Source: Tetracladium setigerum (taxonomy: Eukaryota; Ascomycota; Leotiomycetes; Helotiales). Taken from it: a DNA stretch of 64,000 nucleotides. Below, piece after piece: positions 31,788 to 43,397 of this stretch. The stretch lies in the NCBI GenBank assembly GCA_031472005.1, contig PZJY01000003.1:682001-746000 (forward strand). The letters are read 5' to 3'. The notes under the pieces are model-generated. The model saw nothing but the letters and a program-made list of their open reading frames with translations, made no database searches and was not told where the DNA came from. The translations under genes and the position numbers were made by a program. Each line of letters starts with the position of its first letter. Within the stretch, counting starts at the first letter, position 1.

Positions 31788-32112
31788 GATTTCTCAGATT
31801 CTCGTTGGTATTAGGGCACCAGTTCAGGCAGAGAATACCGAATCACACACTCAAGCTGAAGATTATTGAGGGTTGATGCTTTCCTGTATAATGTCATTAA
31901 GCTTGATGTTGGTGATCTTGGAGCCAAAAGTCTTGGTTTCCAACTTTTGAAGTCACGATCATGAAAATTTAAGCGAGAGCGATGGCTCCAGATCTCCAGT
32001 TAAATTTCAGCGTGGCCATGGCAACGAATTTGCTTCATTATTTCCATCTCAACATCAACCTCCCTCGCCATCCACGGAAGACAAGCAGTCACCGCGCATC
32101 TAATCTCACAAA
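31788..32112. promoter_or_regulatory. bidirectional promoter of ELP2 and URM1
   Basis: 325 bp between the two outward start codons. It holds the near-palindrome CGTGGCCATGGCAACG at 32011-32026, centred on GCCATGGC. A shared promoter would let both tRNA-modification genes be controlled together; this is inference. Confidence 0.5.
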
Positions 32113-32819
32113 ATGGCTACGACAGAAGAAACTCTTCCTATTGTTGTAGAGTTCTCGTGAGTCTTGACCCCGCACCACCATGGCCCTCATCCCTTTCTCC
32201 TGCTGATTGGATCGTTACCACGATCTAGGGGTGGTCTTGAAATGCTCTTTTCAGACGAACGCACACACAAGCTGTCGCTTCCCAAGAAGGATGAAAAGGG
32301 GGATGGCATCACGGTCGGGTGGCTGGTGCAGCATCTGTGCGAGAATGTGATGAAAGACCCGAGGAAAGACTTGTTTGTCCTCGACGGCCATATGTAGGTT
32401 ATTTAGCAAGCTCCCCCCGCCATTCTCCTACTTTCTGGCCTTTTCTTGCTTTCTTCTGTTTGTTTATGCCTCAAGTTCCTTCTCGTCTCGGGACTGTGAT
32501 TCGCACTCACGAGTTTCCCAATTTCTATCTATATATCTCCTCGCATGTCCTTCCCAAAATATATTCAAACACACGAGCTGTGCACGTTTCGTTTCTCCCG
32601 CTCCATCCAGTCTTGTCGTTGTTCTATTCGAGTCTTTGCTTTCCCCCTCGAACCGCGCACTGTCTCGAAAATTCAACTGACAGCGGTCTGGGACGATACA
32701 GTCGACCAGGTATCCTAGTTTTGATCAACGACGCCGATTGGGAGCTCGAAGGAGAAACCTCCTACGCTCTCCAAGCCAACGACAACATCTTCTTCGTCTC
32801 AACACTGCACGGTGGCTGA
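32113..32819 (+). CDS. URM1: ubiquitin-related modifier 1
   Basis: Exons 32113-32156, 32229-32393 and 32702-32819 give 108 residues. The small beta-grasp protein starts MATTEETLPIVVEFSGG, contains MLFSDERTHKLSLP and VGWLVQHLCENVMKDPRKDLF, and ends RPGILVLINDADWELEGE followed by IFFVSTLHGG. The C-terminal Gly-Gly is the residue pair activated by UBA4 as a thiocarboxylate. URM1 donates sulfur for 2-thiolation of wobble uridine in tRNAs and is also a protein tag under oxidative stress. The second intron is 308 nt, far longer than most introns here. Elongator (ELP2 next door) modifies the same base. Confidence 0.95.
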
Positions 32820-35355
32820 TGGGGTGCCCGTTTTTGTACACTGCGAGCCAGCTTGCTTGCAGCAGGAGCAGTAGTACGAAGTAGGAGCCATGATGGCAAA
32901 TTGTGTATGGAGGGAATGAATGGAATGGGGCTGTTGTGGAACACAAGCGCGGATGCAACGGTGTGTAGAGCAAACACGTCTCGCAGGCCTATCATCCCAA
33001 TGAAGATGTCTTTCGTAGATTGGTTATCGTTTTGGTCGATGAACATGTTCTGCAGGCAAGCCAGGAGTTGGGGTGCAGAATGCGCATCGGCAGTGGAAGT
33101 ACCTCCGTTTGACACACATCCACACCGACATCTGGTTGATACAGCGATTGTATGGCGCGGGTTATTTCACGATCACTACTGCAACATGAAAAGTAACATC
33201 CCATACATACATACCTCATATCTACCTGGTCGCCACGTACCACCACTCTATGCTCTACAACCATGGCGGCGACGAGTGTTTCCGTCATTACTATATACGG
33301 ATATGTTTCCATGATCTATGATCTGATTTGTGGTGGTTTGTATGTGGGGGGATAAGGCTGAGATGGAGGGGTCGAGGGGTCGTTCGTTCGTTCGCAAAAC
33401 AAGCCGATTTCGTCTCTTTAACATTTGGCAGCAGCAGCAGCCAAGTAAAGTGACTTCCAGCTTGCAAGGAGTGGTGTGTGTTCGTGCGCACAGCGTAGGT
33501 TGGTGGGTTGCCTGCGTTGACTTTGAACACAGCAGGGCTGTCAAAAGGCACACCCCCGGTCCAGCGTTCTGGGAGGTCGTGGTTGACCGGTCACATCGCA
33601 TCTGGCGAGTCCTTCTGAGTCGTCAAGTCAAGGCTTGCTGCTGACAGGGAACAACCTGGGAAGGATCAGCACTGGGATCATTTGGGCCAGTGCAGCCAAG
33701 AGAGGTGGATGGAGGGATGGAGGGATCGATCAATAGAGGGTGGGTGGTAGGAGAGGATGTCCGAAGTCGACCGTAGAAGGGGAATACGGTTGCCCATGGC
33801 ATGCACAAGGCACACCCAACACACACACAAAACACTCCTGTGAGGAGATTTGTTGTTGTTTGGGTGCCTGCGATCTGGACTGGATACCCTCGGACCTTCC
33901 GACCATCTGACCATCTTGCGACCAAGTAATAATACTGAGCAAAATAATGACCAATGGAACGACACTAGCAAAATAATGTCTTCGATCCTGACACTTGACA
34001 GCTGTCGTCGTCGTCGTCTGCGAAGGTTCGCGCCGCCGCCCGGAAGTCTGTGCCATCCGTTCGTTTGTTCGGAGTACAGTCGAACGTACTTCTCTCGATC
34101 GATTGATAACTAACTTTTCTCGCGCGCTTGCTTTGAACTAGGTCTTAGAAACCTACCTAGTTACTCTGAGCGGGAGGTCTATATTAGATTCCGAAGAGTG
34201 GATAGACATCGGACTGCGATATGGGTTGATGCCCGACGGGAAGCGCAATCACTTGTGGATATCCCCTCTTGCAAGGCTGCTTAGTGTAACCTGGGTGTGG
34301 TGTGCGCGTTTATTTCCTTCCCAGGCCAGGCAAGGGCGGCTTGGAGGAGGACAGTAAGGTATGTTATATCCGGAAGTACGAAGGTACCCTGCGCATAGTC
34401 TGCTTCAGTGAAGTACCCAGGTACCGATCATATTAATGCAGGAAAATCAGATTATCCGGCTCTCTCACTTTACTGCACCACCTGGGAACCTACCCACTTG
34501 ACCTAGGTATCATCGTCTTTGTTTCCGTGCGTTGTACGAAGTACCTAATAATAAATAACATTGCAACTTTAAATGTGGTTCATTGTTATGCGTTTCAGTC
34601 GCATTGTCTTAGCTACCAAGGTACTTCGCCAACCTTGTTTCTACAGCACTGCACCCTGGCTACCATCGGCAGGCTCCTTCCTCCCCCTTCTGCTTCTAGA
34701 TTTCGAAACAGAGATGTGACTTCGCCAGCCAGGAGATGAGGGCCGTCCCGAAGAACAGAACAGCACCAGAAGTGACCAAAAATAAAACTCAAAACATAAC
34801 AACTCAGCCACTCACTTCTCTCCCTCGCTCCCCATCTCAACCAGGAAAACTCATCAATTCTTCACGCACGTCCTCATGATGGAAGTTTGGAACTGACAGG
34901 TCATCGTCTCAAGTTTTTCGATCGATTTTCCTCATGTGGTCAATACAAGGTACAGTACTCGCTCGATTGACTGTCTGTACCTTTCCACCCCTTCCACCTT
35001 TCCACTTTTCCACCTCCACCCACCCTCCAAGACAGCCGCATCCATTATTACAACACCCACACTCCGGCAAGGCCGATCATGTTAAATTTCAAAACACGGG
35101 GATTCAAATCAAACAAAAAATCCATTTTCAGCGTCATCTTGGTCCGTTCCCACCCTTCCCTATTCCCTCAGTGCCCTTGCAAAGTTGCAGTGCATCCCGG
35201 AATCCCTGTTTACCAAACCCTTCTGAAATCCTTCGAGAAGCCTGCCCTTTCGGTTGGGCTTAGCGATCCATCCGTCATCCATCCATCGTCCCATCTTTTT
35301 CTCACTTTCACATCCATTTTTGCGCGCATCCCCGCGGTATGGAGCAGATACACTA

Positions 35356-35370
35356 ATGATGATGATGATG
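35356..35370. repeat. (ATG)5 microsatellite
   Basis: Five ATG/GAT units in the gene-poor region. Confidence 0.7.
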
Positions 35371-35464
35371 CCTTGATGGGTGATGATGGATCCCTCTGGG
35401 AACCACGAGATTCCGAGAGACATTGTTAAATTGGGAATACATCTATCATACGGGGTGCTCTAGC

Positions 35465-35481
35465 CTCTCTCTCTCTCTCTC
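35465..35481. repeat. (CT)n microsatellite
   Basis: Eight CT units in a row in noncoding sequence. Confidence 0.8.
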
Positions 35482-35764
35482 GGTGGGAGAGGGAAGTAGG
35501 GAGGTGGGTTCATTCGCCGCTGGTGGTCAGTGGTTGAGAAAATGGCAGGAGAGACGCTTCTTGGATCCCTCATTGAGGCATTTTTCCATTTTCATTGCTT
35601 GCGGAAGGTGTTCGTTCAGGTGGTCGATGGGATGATGGGATGGGATGGGAAAAGTTGAGTAGTGAAGCCTTCACTCGCTTCGTGGAGGTGGGCGCGGGAT
35701 GTGGCTAGGGTGAGGCACCCCTCCCTCTCTTCCCTAGGCTCATCCTGGAGGGGGGAAAGAACAG

Positions 35765-35783
35765 GTGTGTGTGTGTGTGTGTG
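35765..35783. repeat. (GT)n microsatellite
   Basis: Nine GT units in a row in noncoding sequence. Confidence 0.8.
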
Positions 35784-36942
35784 CAGGACTGATAAACAAA
35801 ATGTGAGTAACTCTTGGGTTTGAGTGGGAGGAGGGAATAATGAATGGCTCGTGCAGCGGTGAAGAGAGTGAGTTACGAAATCAAATCGAGTGGAAAACAG
35901 AATTTGGCCAATGATAAATGCCTATCTTCATTTTACTATTGTGCCAACCTTGACAGACACCCCGCGTGCAACTGCCTTTCTCTCAAAGAATGTTTTCCCG
36001 CTCAACTGACTTGCAAGTTGCGATGGAGTGGGTTTGGGTGTGTTGATGTTGTTGTTTTGATAGGCGAGACCCTCGAGTTTGCATTACTGTACAAAGTCAA
36101 AACTGCACATCAGTTCCATCAAGTTGGTCCGCGGAAAGCGGAGAGGAGCTGGTCGTCGGGAGATAAGAGCGAGGGCTGAGTTGGGCGTAAAGGAAAAACT
36201 TGAACCTCCACGCTCTTTGTCTGATTGGAGCAGATCAAGCGAAGTCTTCCACCCACCTCACCTCACCCCCCCCTTTTCCCAGGGCGGCGGTCGCCATGCA
36301 ATAGTCGAGTAAGTTACTCACAGTTATGGAAACCTCTGTCACAAACAATCTGCCCACGTGTGCAAGTCACAAAACAAACTAGAGAAAGCATCAAACTCTT
36401 TTTTTTTGAATGTAGTTATGTATGTGACTCAAATATCAACAATGATAGCTCTCCCCATCATTTAGACATATACTAGCTTGTTCTTCAGCATGCAAAAACA
36501 GAACTTGTGACCGCAGGGTAAACAAGATAGAAAAAACCACCACCAATGAATAGAACCCAACATCTTTGCAGATGTGAAAGTAACAAAAAGTCTTTGAAAA
36601 TCCCCTCCCAAGGTTGTTACAATGCCTCGAAATAACCATACTAAGGAGACGATGATAAGTATAATCTTCGAAATGACGAAAAATTAAAAGCAAAAAAAGA
36701 AATGCAGACGCAGTAAACAAAAAATGGTCCAAATCCATCCCTCCTTCCCCAGCGCAGACCCAATGCTTCGACGATATCCTTCCCAGTCCCCGTTCCCTCT
36801 AAGTGTGTCACGCCTCTCTATGTAATCTGCCATCGTTTTCTCGTAATAATATACACCACCCCCTTCTATGCTCGAGTCATGTGCTTCATTCGTCATCAAC
36901 TGTCGTAAATAATGTCCTTCGCGTGTTTTGTATGACCCTCTG

Positions 36943-38851
36943 TTAGTAGATGCGGTCACCGAAAGCTAGGTTGCCTCCACTCCTTGCATGCTCTTCAAAA
37001 ACATCACAGCGTGCATCTTCGTAGATGGTGCTTCCGCTTTGCCCAGAGGACTGGGAAGCATCATCGGCGTCAAACATGTCGTACTGAGAGCCACCTCCCC
37101 GTACAGCTCCTCCCATAACCCCCATAACCATGCTTGAACGGCCTGCACCGCTCATGCCGTAACCTCCGCTTGATCCCGCCCCAAGGCTCCTCATGTTGGT
37201 GTGGAGAGACATGTGGTTGGGACCAACCTTTCGGTCCTTTCCTCTGCCTTTGATGCCCTTGTTGCTGTTCTTGTACAGATCGGCAAAGTACTCCCAGAGC
37301 TCTTTGTCGGCAGCCGGGACAATATCACCGTCTTGAATGGACGCGAATCTGCTTGTCAGGTTGCGAATAGTAGCAATGTGAAATTTGTTTTGGTGAGACT
37401 ACGAAAATATTAGTTCGGACCATCTAGAAGCAACCAACTCATGAAAGCGTTGCATTGCGAGAGAGAGAAGATAGGGGGTGATGGACCTGCCCCATGGGGA
37501 AAAGAAGATCAGGGTGGCAAATATAAGCTGGGTACGGAAAGACACTTGAAACAGAGGAAGTGGCAAGGTGCGGACGCAAGGAATAGACCATCAAGTAAGA
37601 CATACCTTCAGGTTGCCCAGCTGGGTAAATTGTTTACCACAGTCATCAAGTCGACAGAGGTATGGCTTGGCTTGCTCATGAACGATTCTGTGGGCACGAA
37701 CATTGCCACGTTGAGCGAACCTCTTGTCGCAAATGTCACACTTGTAGGGACGCTCTCCAGTGTGTCGACGCTCGTGTGTCTATTGCACCACGTTAGCTCA
37801 TGGTCATGACCCAGACCGTAGAATAATCCTACCTTGAGATTTCCAAGCTGCGAGAAGCTTCTGCCACAACCAGGCTCCTTGCAGGGCTATACTCCACGTT
37901 AGAAATCTTGACTCGCATTCGTCTAAGGGATGTACTCACGTAAGGTTTGTCCCCCGTATGTGCTCGCTCGTGGATATCAAGATGGGTCTTTTGGTAGAAA
38001 CTCTTGGAACAACCACTGATCTTGCACTGGTATCTCTTCTTACCGCCTCTGTGGTTGCTCTGGTCATCCTGACCATCATCGTAGGTAGATTTCGTGTCTT
38101 TGACGTCCAGAGAGCCATGCACACTGTGGTGTACAGCATCTTGTTTGTGTGGTGAATGGGTAAAAGCACCTCCCACAGATCGGCTCTGAACTGGAGAAGT
38201 CTTCGACTGTGGTTCGACCGTGGACTTCGCTTGAATAGCCTTCATGAGTGTGTCTACCTCAGTCCCAAAGTTTACTTCGGCTCCCGGGCTGACTGGAATG
38301 GCGGAAACGACCTTGCTGTTGGCTGGTGTGTAGGTGGTCGAAGAAGCACTGGGAATGTTCCATTGAGATTCTGCCTTTACGTTGGGACTTTCCCTTTGGT
38401 GCTCCTCCACATATCCCCGGCGTTGATCCAACTGGTATGCGACTCGTTCTCCATTGATCTCTGCTTGCATGGGAGGATGTAATGGGCGTTGTTGAACAAA
38501 GTTGTTGGTGAAAGCAGGGACAAGTCCGTTCGAAACTCCAGTAGTGTATGCATTATAGCTGAAGGGGTTCTGTTGAAGAGCTGGCTGCTGTTGGTGATGA
38601 TGGTGGGAGGCATTTATCCCTCCGGAGTTATCACCACTATACGCGCTCATATGAACATAGTGAGGGGCCATGACTGCCCTGTTCATCGCTGCCGAGGAGG
38701 CTGCCCGGGGATCGTATGGTTGAACCGGCCCTGGAATATTCATGTTGTAGAAAGTTTCCACAGATTGTTGTGTATGTTGCCCGGCCCAACGTCCCCACGA
38801 CGCCTGGGCTGGAGCTGAAGCCGTGACCGCCAGTTTATTGATTGTGTCTTG
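36943..38851 (-). CDS. C2H2 zinc-finger transcription factor, AZF1/CON7-like (5' exon not resolved)
   Basis: Exons 37940-38851, 37833-37886, 37606-37779 and 36943-37398 give 531 residues of readable protein. The N-terminal half is disordered and Gln/His/Ser-rich (SHHHHQQQPALQQ). Four C2H2 fingers follow: CKISGC..KTHLDIHERAH, CKEPGCGRSFSQLGNLKTHE, CDICDKRFAQRGNVRAH and CRLDDCGKQFTQLGNL, the last completed in the final exon by SHQNKFH. The block IATIRNLTSRFASI with ELWEYFADLYKNSNKGIKG is typical of the AZF1/CON7 group, where CON7 controls conidium and infection-structure genes in Magnaporthe. The first readable exon begins at a TATAG acceptor (38852) and has no upstream ATG in frame, so at least one 5' exon lies further upstream. 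An internal ATG at 38743 is a possible start. Confidence 0.88.
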
Positions 38852-41800
38852 CTATAAAGCAAGAACGAACTGTGAAGTATTGTCGAGATATCTGCCGAAT
38901 GCAAGAAGAAACGTCTGAATGTATAAAAAAAGTAAAGACCAACAAAAGTAAGGTAAAGATTTCTCCTAGAAAAAACAGTTACGCTTGCTAAAGAAGCAGA
39001 AAATTTGTGTGATATCGTGTTGCGAACTAGGATGCTTGGTTGAAGAGGTCGAAACGACTGAATGTTGTTGTTCTAAGATGCTGAAAGTAGGAGATTTCGA
39101 ATGCGTTGGAGGAAGGATTTCATCTGATATGGCAAAATCGTCGGTACTGGATTTCAACAGATCACTCAGGTCTCCGTGATATTGAAGATGGCACAAGAGT
39201 CTTCATATAGGTTGAGATCATCAGCCCCCCCACGTGAGAGGTGATAACACGGTGCCTCCACGGCTGGACGTCGAACCTGGCCAATTGGCAAAGCACGACC
39301 GGGAAGTATTGCATTGAAACGACAGGGCTCTGCGAGTGAGCTGTATGTTCTCATACTGACAAAAGACAGTGAACGAAGCCATGCGTGTAAGAGTTGAGTG
39401 CAAGAGCATACTACAAATCTCAAGAGTGAAGCTAAACAAGATGAGTGCCAGTACTTCAAAAATGTGACAGGGGGCAGGATCGACTAGGGTCTGGGACGAC
39501 GGCTGGACTTGAGAGACAGAAAAGAGGAGGAGTAGCCAAACGAGGCCAATTGACGGCCGGGCTGGCCTTGGGGCCCAAAGACAAATGGGGGTGGTCTAGG
39601 GGGGGGAACGGCAGGTCCATGGAAGAGCGTCCTAAATGATTTGCGCAATGCGCACGTCAGTCGGGAGTTAGGGGACTAACCAGATTCACTGGTTCAAGGG
39701 CCCAAAACGATGGAAACCTGTACCCGGGTGCTGTTTGACAGGGGCATCTGGAGGTTTGGACGGGAGGAGGGGTGAACGGGGGGAAGATGTTTTGAGGCGG
39801 CCCTGTCCGGAGTTTGCAGATGTGTAATGTCAATATGGGAGAGAAAGTAAGCGAGAGAGATTGCAAGAAGGACCAGCGATGGAGAGCGAAGGAAAATCAA
39901 GCCAGGAGTGAATTCGCAGTCCAAGGTTGCAAATATCACACGCGCACGCAAACCAGGTACAACCATTATTGCAGACCTCAATCAATTCTTGACAACGCCA
40001 TCTCCTCTCAAATCAAATAACAGTGACTGATGGCGGTTCTGGCGATGTGCTCCCCTGCTGCGAATCCGCGAATCTCGCGGTCAAAGAGCTTAAGGAGACT
40101 GATCCTCAGTATTGCATGCAGAAGCAGGGTACTAGGACAGGGTTCTTGCGAGAGCAACCAACCTCGATCTGAAAGACATCTGAGATTCTCAGATTGTGAC
40201 TGAGATGGGTCTGCACTGGCGAACCGATTTGGCACTAGTAACCGGACAAGCAGGGCGAGGCATCCAAGATTCCAGGATCCCAGGAGCGAGAGAGAGTGCG
40301 TTGCAGCAAGACAGGAAAAATATGGCGAAAGGGGAAGTGAGCGGCAGCGACGTGGGGGAGAAGGGGCGCAGAAAGGATGAATAAAAAGGCTTGGGGACTG
40401 CGTTGGGCCATTGCACCCATACGACTACAACCCATGGTGCAGTTTCCGATGGAGCATGGCTGGCATGATTCCTTCTGTGAGCACTAACTAATTGATTTTG
40501 TGTCCAGGCAGATAGAGAGTGAGGTATGAGGCAGATGTGGATATTCGGCACTAGCAAACATGACGATAGTGACAATAGTGACAAAAAGTGCTGGATGGGT
40601 AAACAACATTTAATCAATCAATCAACCAACATCCACCAAAGAGCGAGGTACTGTACGTTTGAGCAGCATTTGCGAGGACAAAAACTCGATGCGGCAAAGA
40701 TCAAAAAATAATCAAAAAGGCGCAGAGCTGAGCCAGCCAGCCAGCCGTGCAAAATGCATCGCAAGAAAAGATCATGGAGGAGGAGGCAAGCCCACGCCAC
40801 TCTGCTGACTGCTGGGTCGGGATGTGGAGGGGGGAGGAGAAATGCGGAATGGGAGGAGGAAATGGCGAGGGAGGGGGACAGCACTCCGAGGATTCGTCGT
40901 CGAATAGGATCATATCTTGACATCTTCCTGCTGCGGGAAGCGCGGTTGGAAGGCGGAAAATGGGCTACGCGACTGGACCAGCAGCAGCAGCAGCAGCAGC
41001 AGTAGCAGCACCTTTTCAAACAAAGAAATAAATGAATAAATAGAGAAAAATGGACAGAAAATGATAGCTTTCCAATAATGCATTTTCAATGAGTGGTGCA
41101 GGTGCGTGCGTGCGTTATGATCATTGCGATATAATATAGTCTCCGGAATCGTGGTTGCATCCAGACCTGGACCTGACCTGACCTGCTGGATGTGCGAAGC
41201 GAACGAGCGAGCATCTCGCCAGAGGTTGGAGAGGGGACCATCATCAGCCATCGAGGAGACTGGATGCCATCAGCTAATTGTACTGCGTCCATGTCTCATG
41301 AGAGAAGCTAGAGCCTTAGCGGCCGTCAGAAAGGAGTTGAGACCAAGACTGGCAGAGGCCAATGGGAGAGCTGCATTTCCATCCGGACCGCGCTTCCACC
41401 AAGGTATAATTCCATTATATTGATTCAACAATCCTATCATCGTTGTGTTGAATTCGTGTCTGGCGAGCAAAAACTATCAGCCTGCTTGCAGTTTGGACCA
41501 AGTTGATCCTAAGACCACAAATGGTTAATCCAACAGCTGTCTTTCACCCAAACACGTCCGGATGATCAAATCAAGGTAGAATCCCATGATGTTGACTCAC
41601 CAACACTCTCTCCATGGTACGATGAAATGTGTTGAATCCGTGTCTCGAAGGCAAGATGTTACCAGGAGCAAGTTGATCCCAATCACGCCAGTATTCAATG
41701 AGGCAGCCACGTCCATCTAAACAGCACCAGATTGTGTAAACATGGTAAGTCCCATGACAATGATTCCCTCCAATAACTCCCTTCTCAACACAAACTTACT

Positions 41801-43397
41801 CCGATACAGTCCATTGAATCCAAATTCATTCGCTCCAAGATAGTTTCCCCGTGAGCATGACATCCTTGCTTTCCCAGCCAAACAATCCATGATTCCCCAG
41901 TCGCACCTCGTAGCTCCTGGGACACATACTCCGAAGCTGCCCATCGTCTTGAAATCTGCTCATCATAAGTTAGCCCTTCTGGTCTTGTAATGTGATGGAA
42001 AAATGGAATGATCAGCATCAACATCAAAATCTGCAGATCAAATGATCTATTCACAAGCGACCAGAATGCTAGCCAGATAATTCATGTCAACGTTGACGAA
42101 TGCTCCCAACTCAACGAACACCAGCTCGGCATCAAAATCATAGATTGGGGGTGGAGATGCAGCCTCTATCTAGCACACAAAGGCCTCCATTTTTGTGCTT
42201 ATTAACTTTTGCTGAGAAAATTATCTTGTAGTTTATCGGTATTGACGATGAGATGTTGAAATCTTTCCAACAATACCACTTTTATAGCCCGTCAATCTCG
42301 ATTCCCGACACATTACTGGAAGTCTAATAACTCACTGATTGTTTTTCTTAACATCGTGTAAACATCCAAATCGACTTCATACTACCAGGATTTCCTCTTC
42401 AAAGAGGCAGTCCCAGAATATCGACTTTCAACCGTACTTACTTGACCATGCTCCCTTAATTATTTACAGTTAAGCCTCGCACTCCTACTTCAAAGTAAGG
42501 TTTAAATCGCATTACTACCGGTGTGCCCCTGCAAAGGTGATTTCCAGAATATACTTCCTTGACCATTGTTCCTTCGCTCATATCTCATTCCAACTCTTCA
42601 TAAAAATTCCATAATCCAGCTGTCACCTCTCACGAGTCACTTCAAGAGATCTTTCTAAGAAATAAGCTGGCTGATATCGCATAAATATCATAATTCTCAA
42701 CTTCATCGGTTGTCAAAATTGAATGAGAGTTCGCACACACTTATGTCTTCCCAATTTCTAGCCAGCCTGAAGGAGCTTGCAATTCTCCTCTCGTCGACGT
42801 ACATGTAGAATATACATCGGCATAGGAATCAGGTTATTCCCTCTTGGCATTTGCTTTCATCTTGAATACCTTTCTTCAGTTTCAAATTACGGTCCCAAAG
42901 TGTGCTGGATGACTCGGAATATGATTTGCCTTGATCAACTTTACTTTGTCCTCTTCGATTTTCCATTTTCCGATGTTTTTTATTCACTCCATGTGGTATG
43001 ATTATTTACTTTTCACCTCCGCGAGGAAGGTTCTCCATCTACTTCGGAGTTAGTTGTATATCATAAGCACTTGATCGAGATGTATAGCAGAAGAACTTGG
43101 GAGCCATCAGTCACTCTTTCACCCTTTGTCCTTGTCAGTGTGATAGCGCAGCTCCTTCAAAAAAGATAAGGTTTCAGCAAACCCAGCCTTGAATTCTGGT
43201 GATTTTAGAGCAGTGATGTTCAGTTCTAATATTCAAGAATGATATAGATGAAGTCGGTCAGGTCTGGTGTAACATGAATTTTATTGTATTTTAGCGAAAG
43301 GGGATCATTCACAGATGATATCAGTGTATCAAAACTTGCCACCCGGCAAGGAAAGCGTACAGAAGGCTCTTTGGTGTTGAAACCAGATTGGGCCTGT
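38852..43397. other. 4.5-kb region upstream of the zinc-finger gene
   Basis: No complete gene recognised. It should contain the missing 5' exon(s), leader and promoter of the zinc-finger gene. A minus-strand frame at 38966-39196 (YHGDLSDLLKSSTDDFAISD, ILPPTHSKSPTFSILEQQHS) has coding-like composition and may be that exon. A (CAG)n run is at 40979-41010, and two weak direct repeats are present near 41445/41628 and 42382/42514. Confidence 0.45.
40979..41010. repeat. (CAG)n microsatellite
   Basis: Eight CAG units followed by TAG and two more, in noncoding sequence upstream of the zinc-finger gene. Confidence 0.8.

Larger units (their letters stand above)
32820..36942. other. 4.1-kb gene-poor region
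   Basis: No convincing protein gene. Many short frames exist on both strands but none shows a domain or a consistent splice model. Several simple repeats are present: GGGATGGA-type units near 33705-33730, ATG triplets at 35356-35370, (CT)n at 35465-35481 and (GT)n at 35765-35783. It separates the URM1 3' end from the 3' end of the zinc-finger gene. Confidence 0.5.

Noticed and set aside
36684..36959. 91-codon minus-strand frame after the zinc-finger gene
   Set aside because: Lies beyond the stop in another frame with no domain; a shadow.
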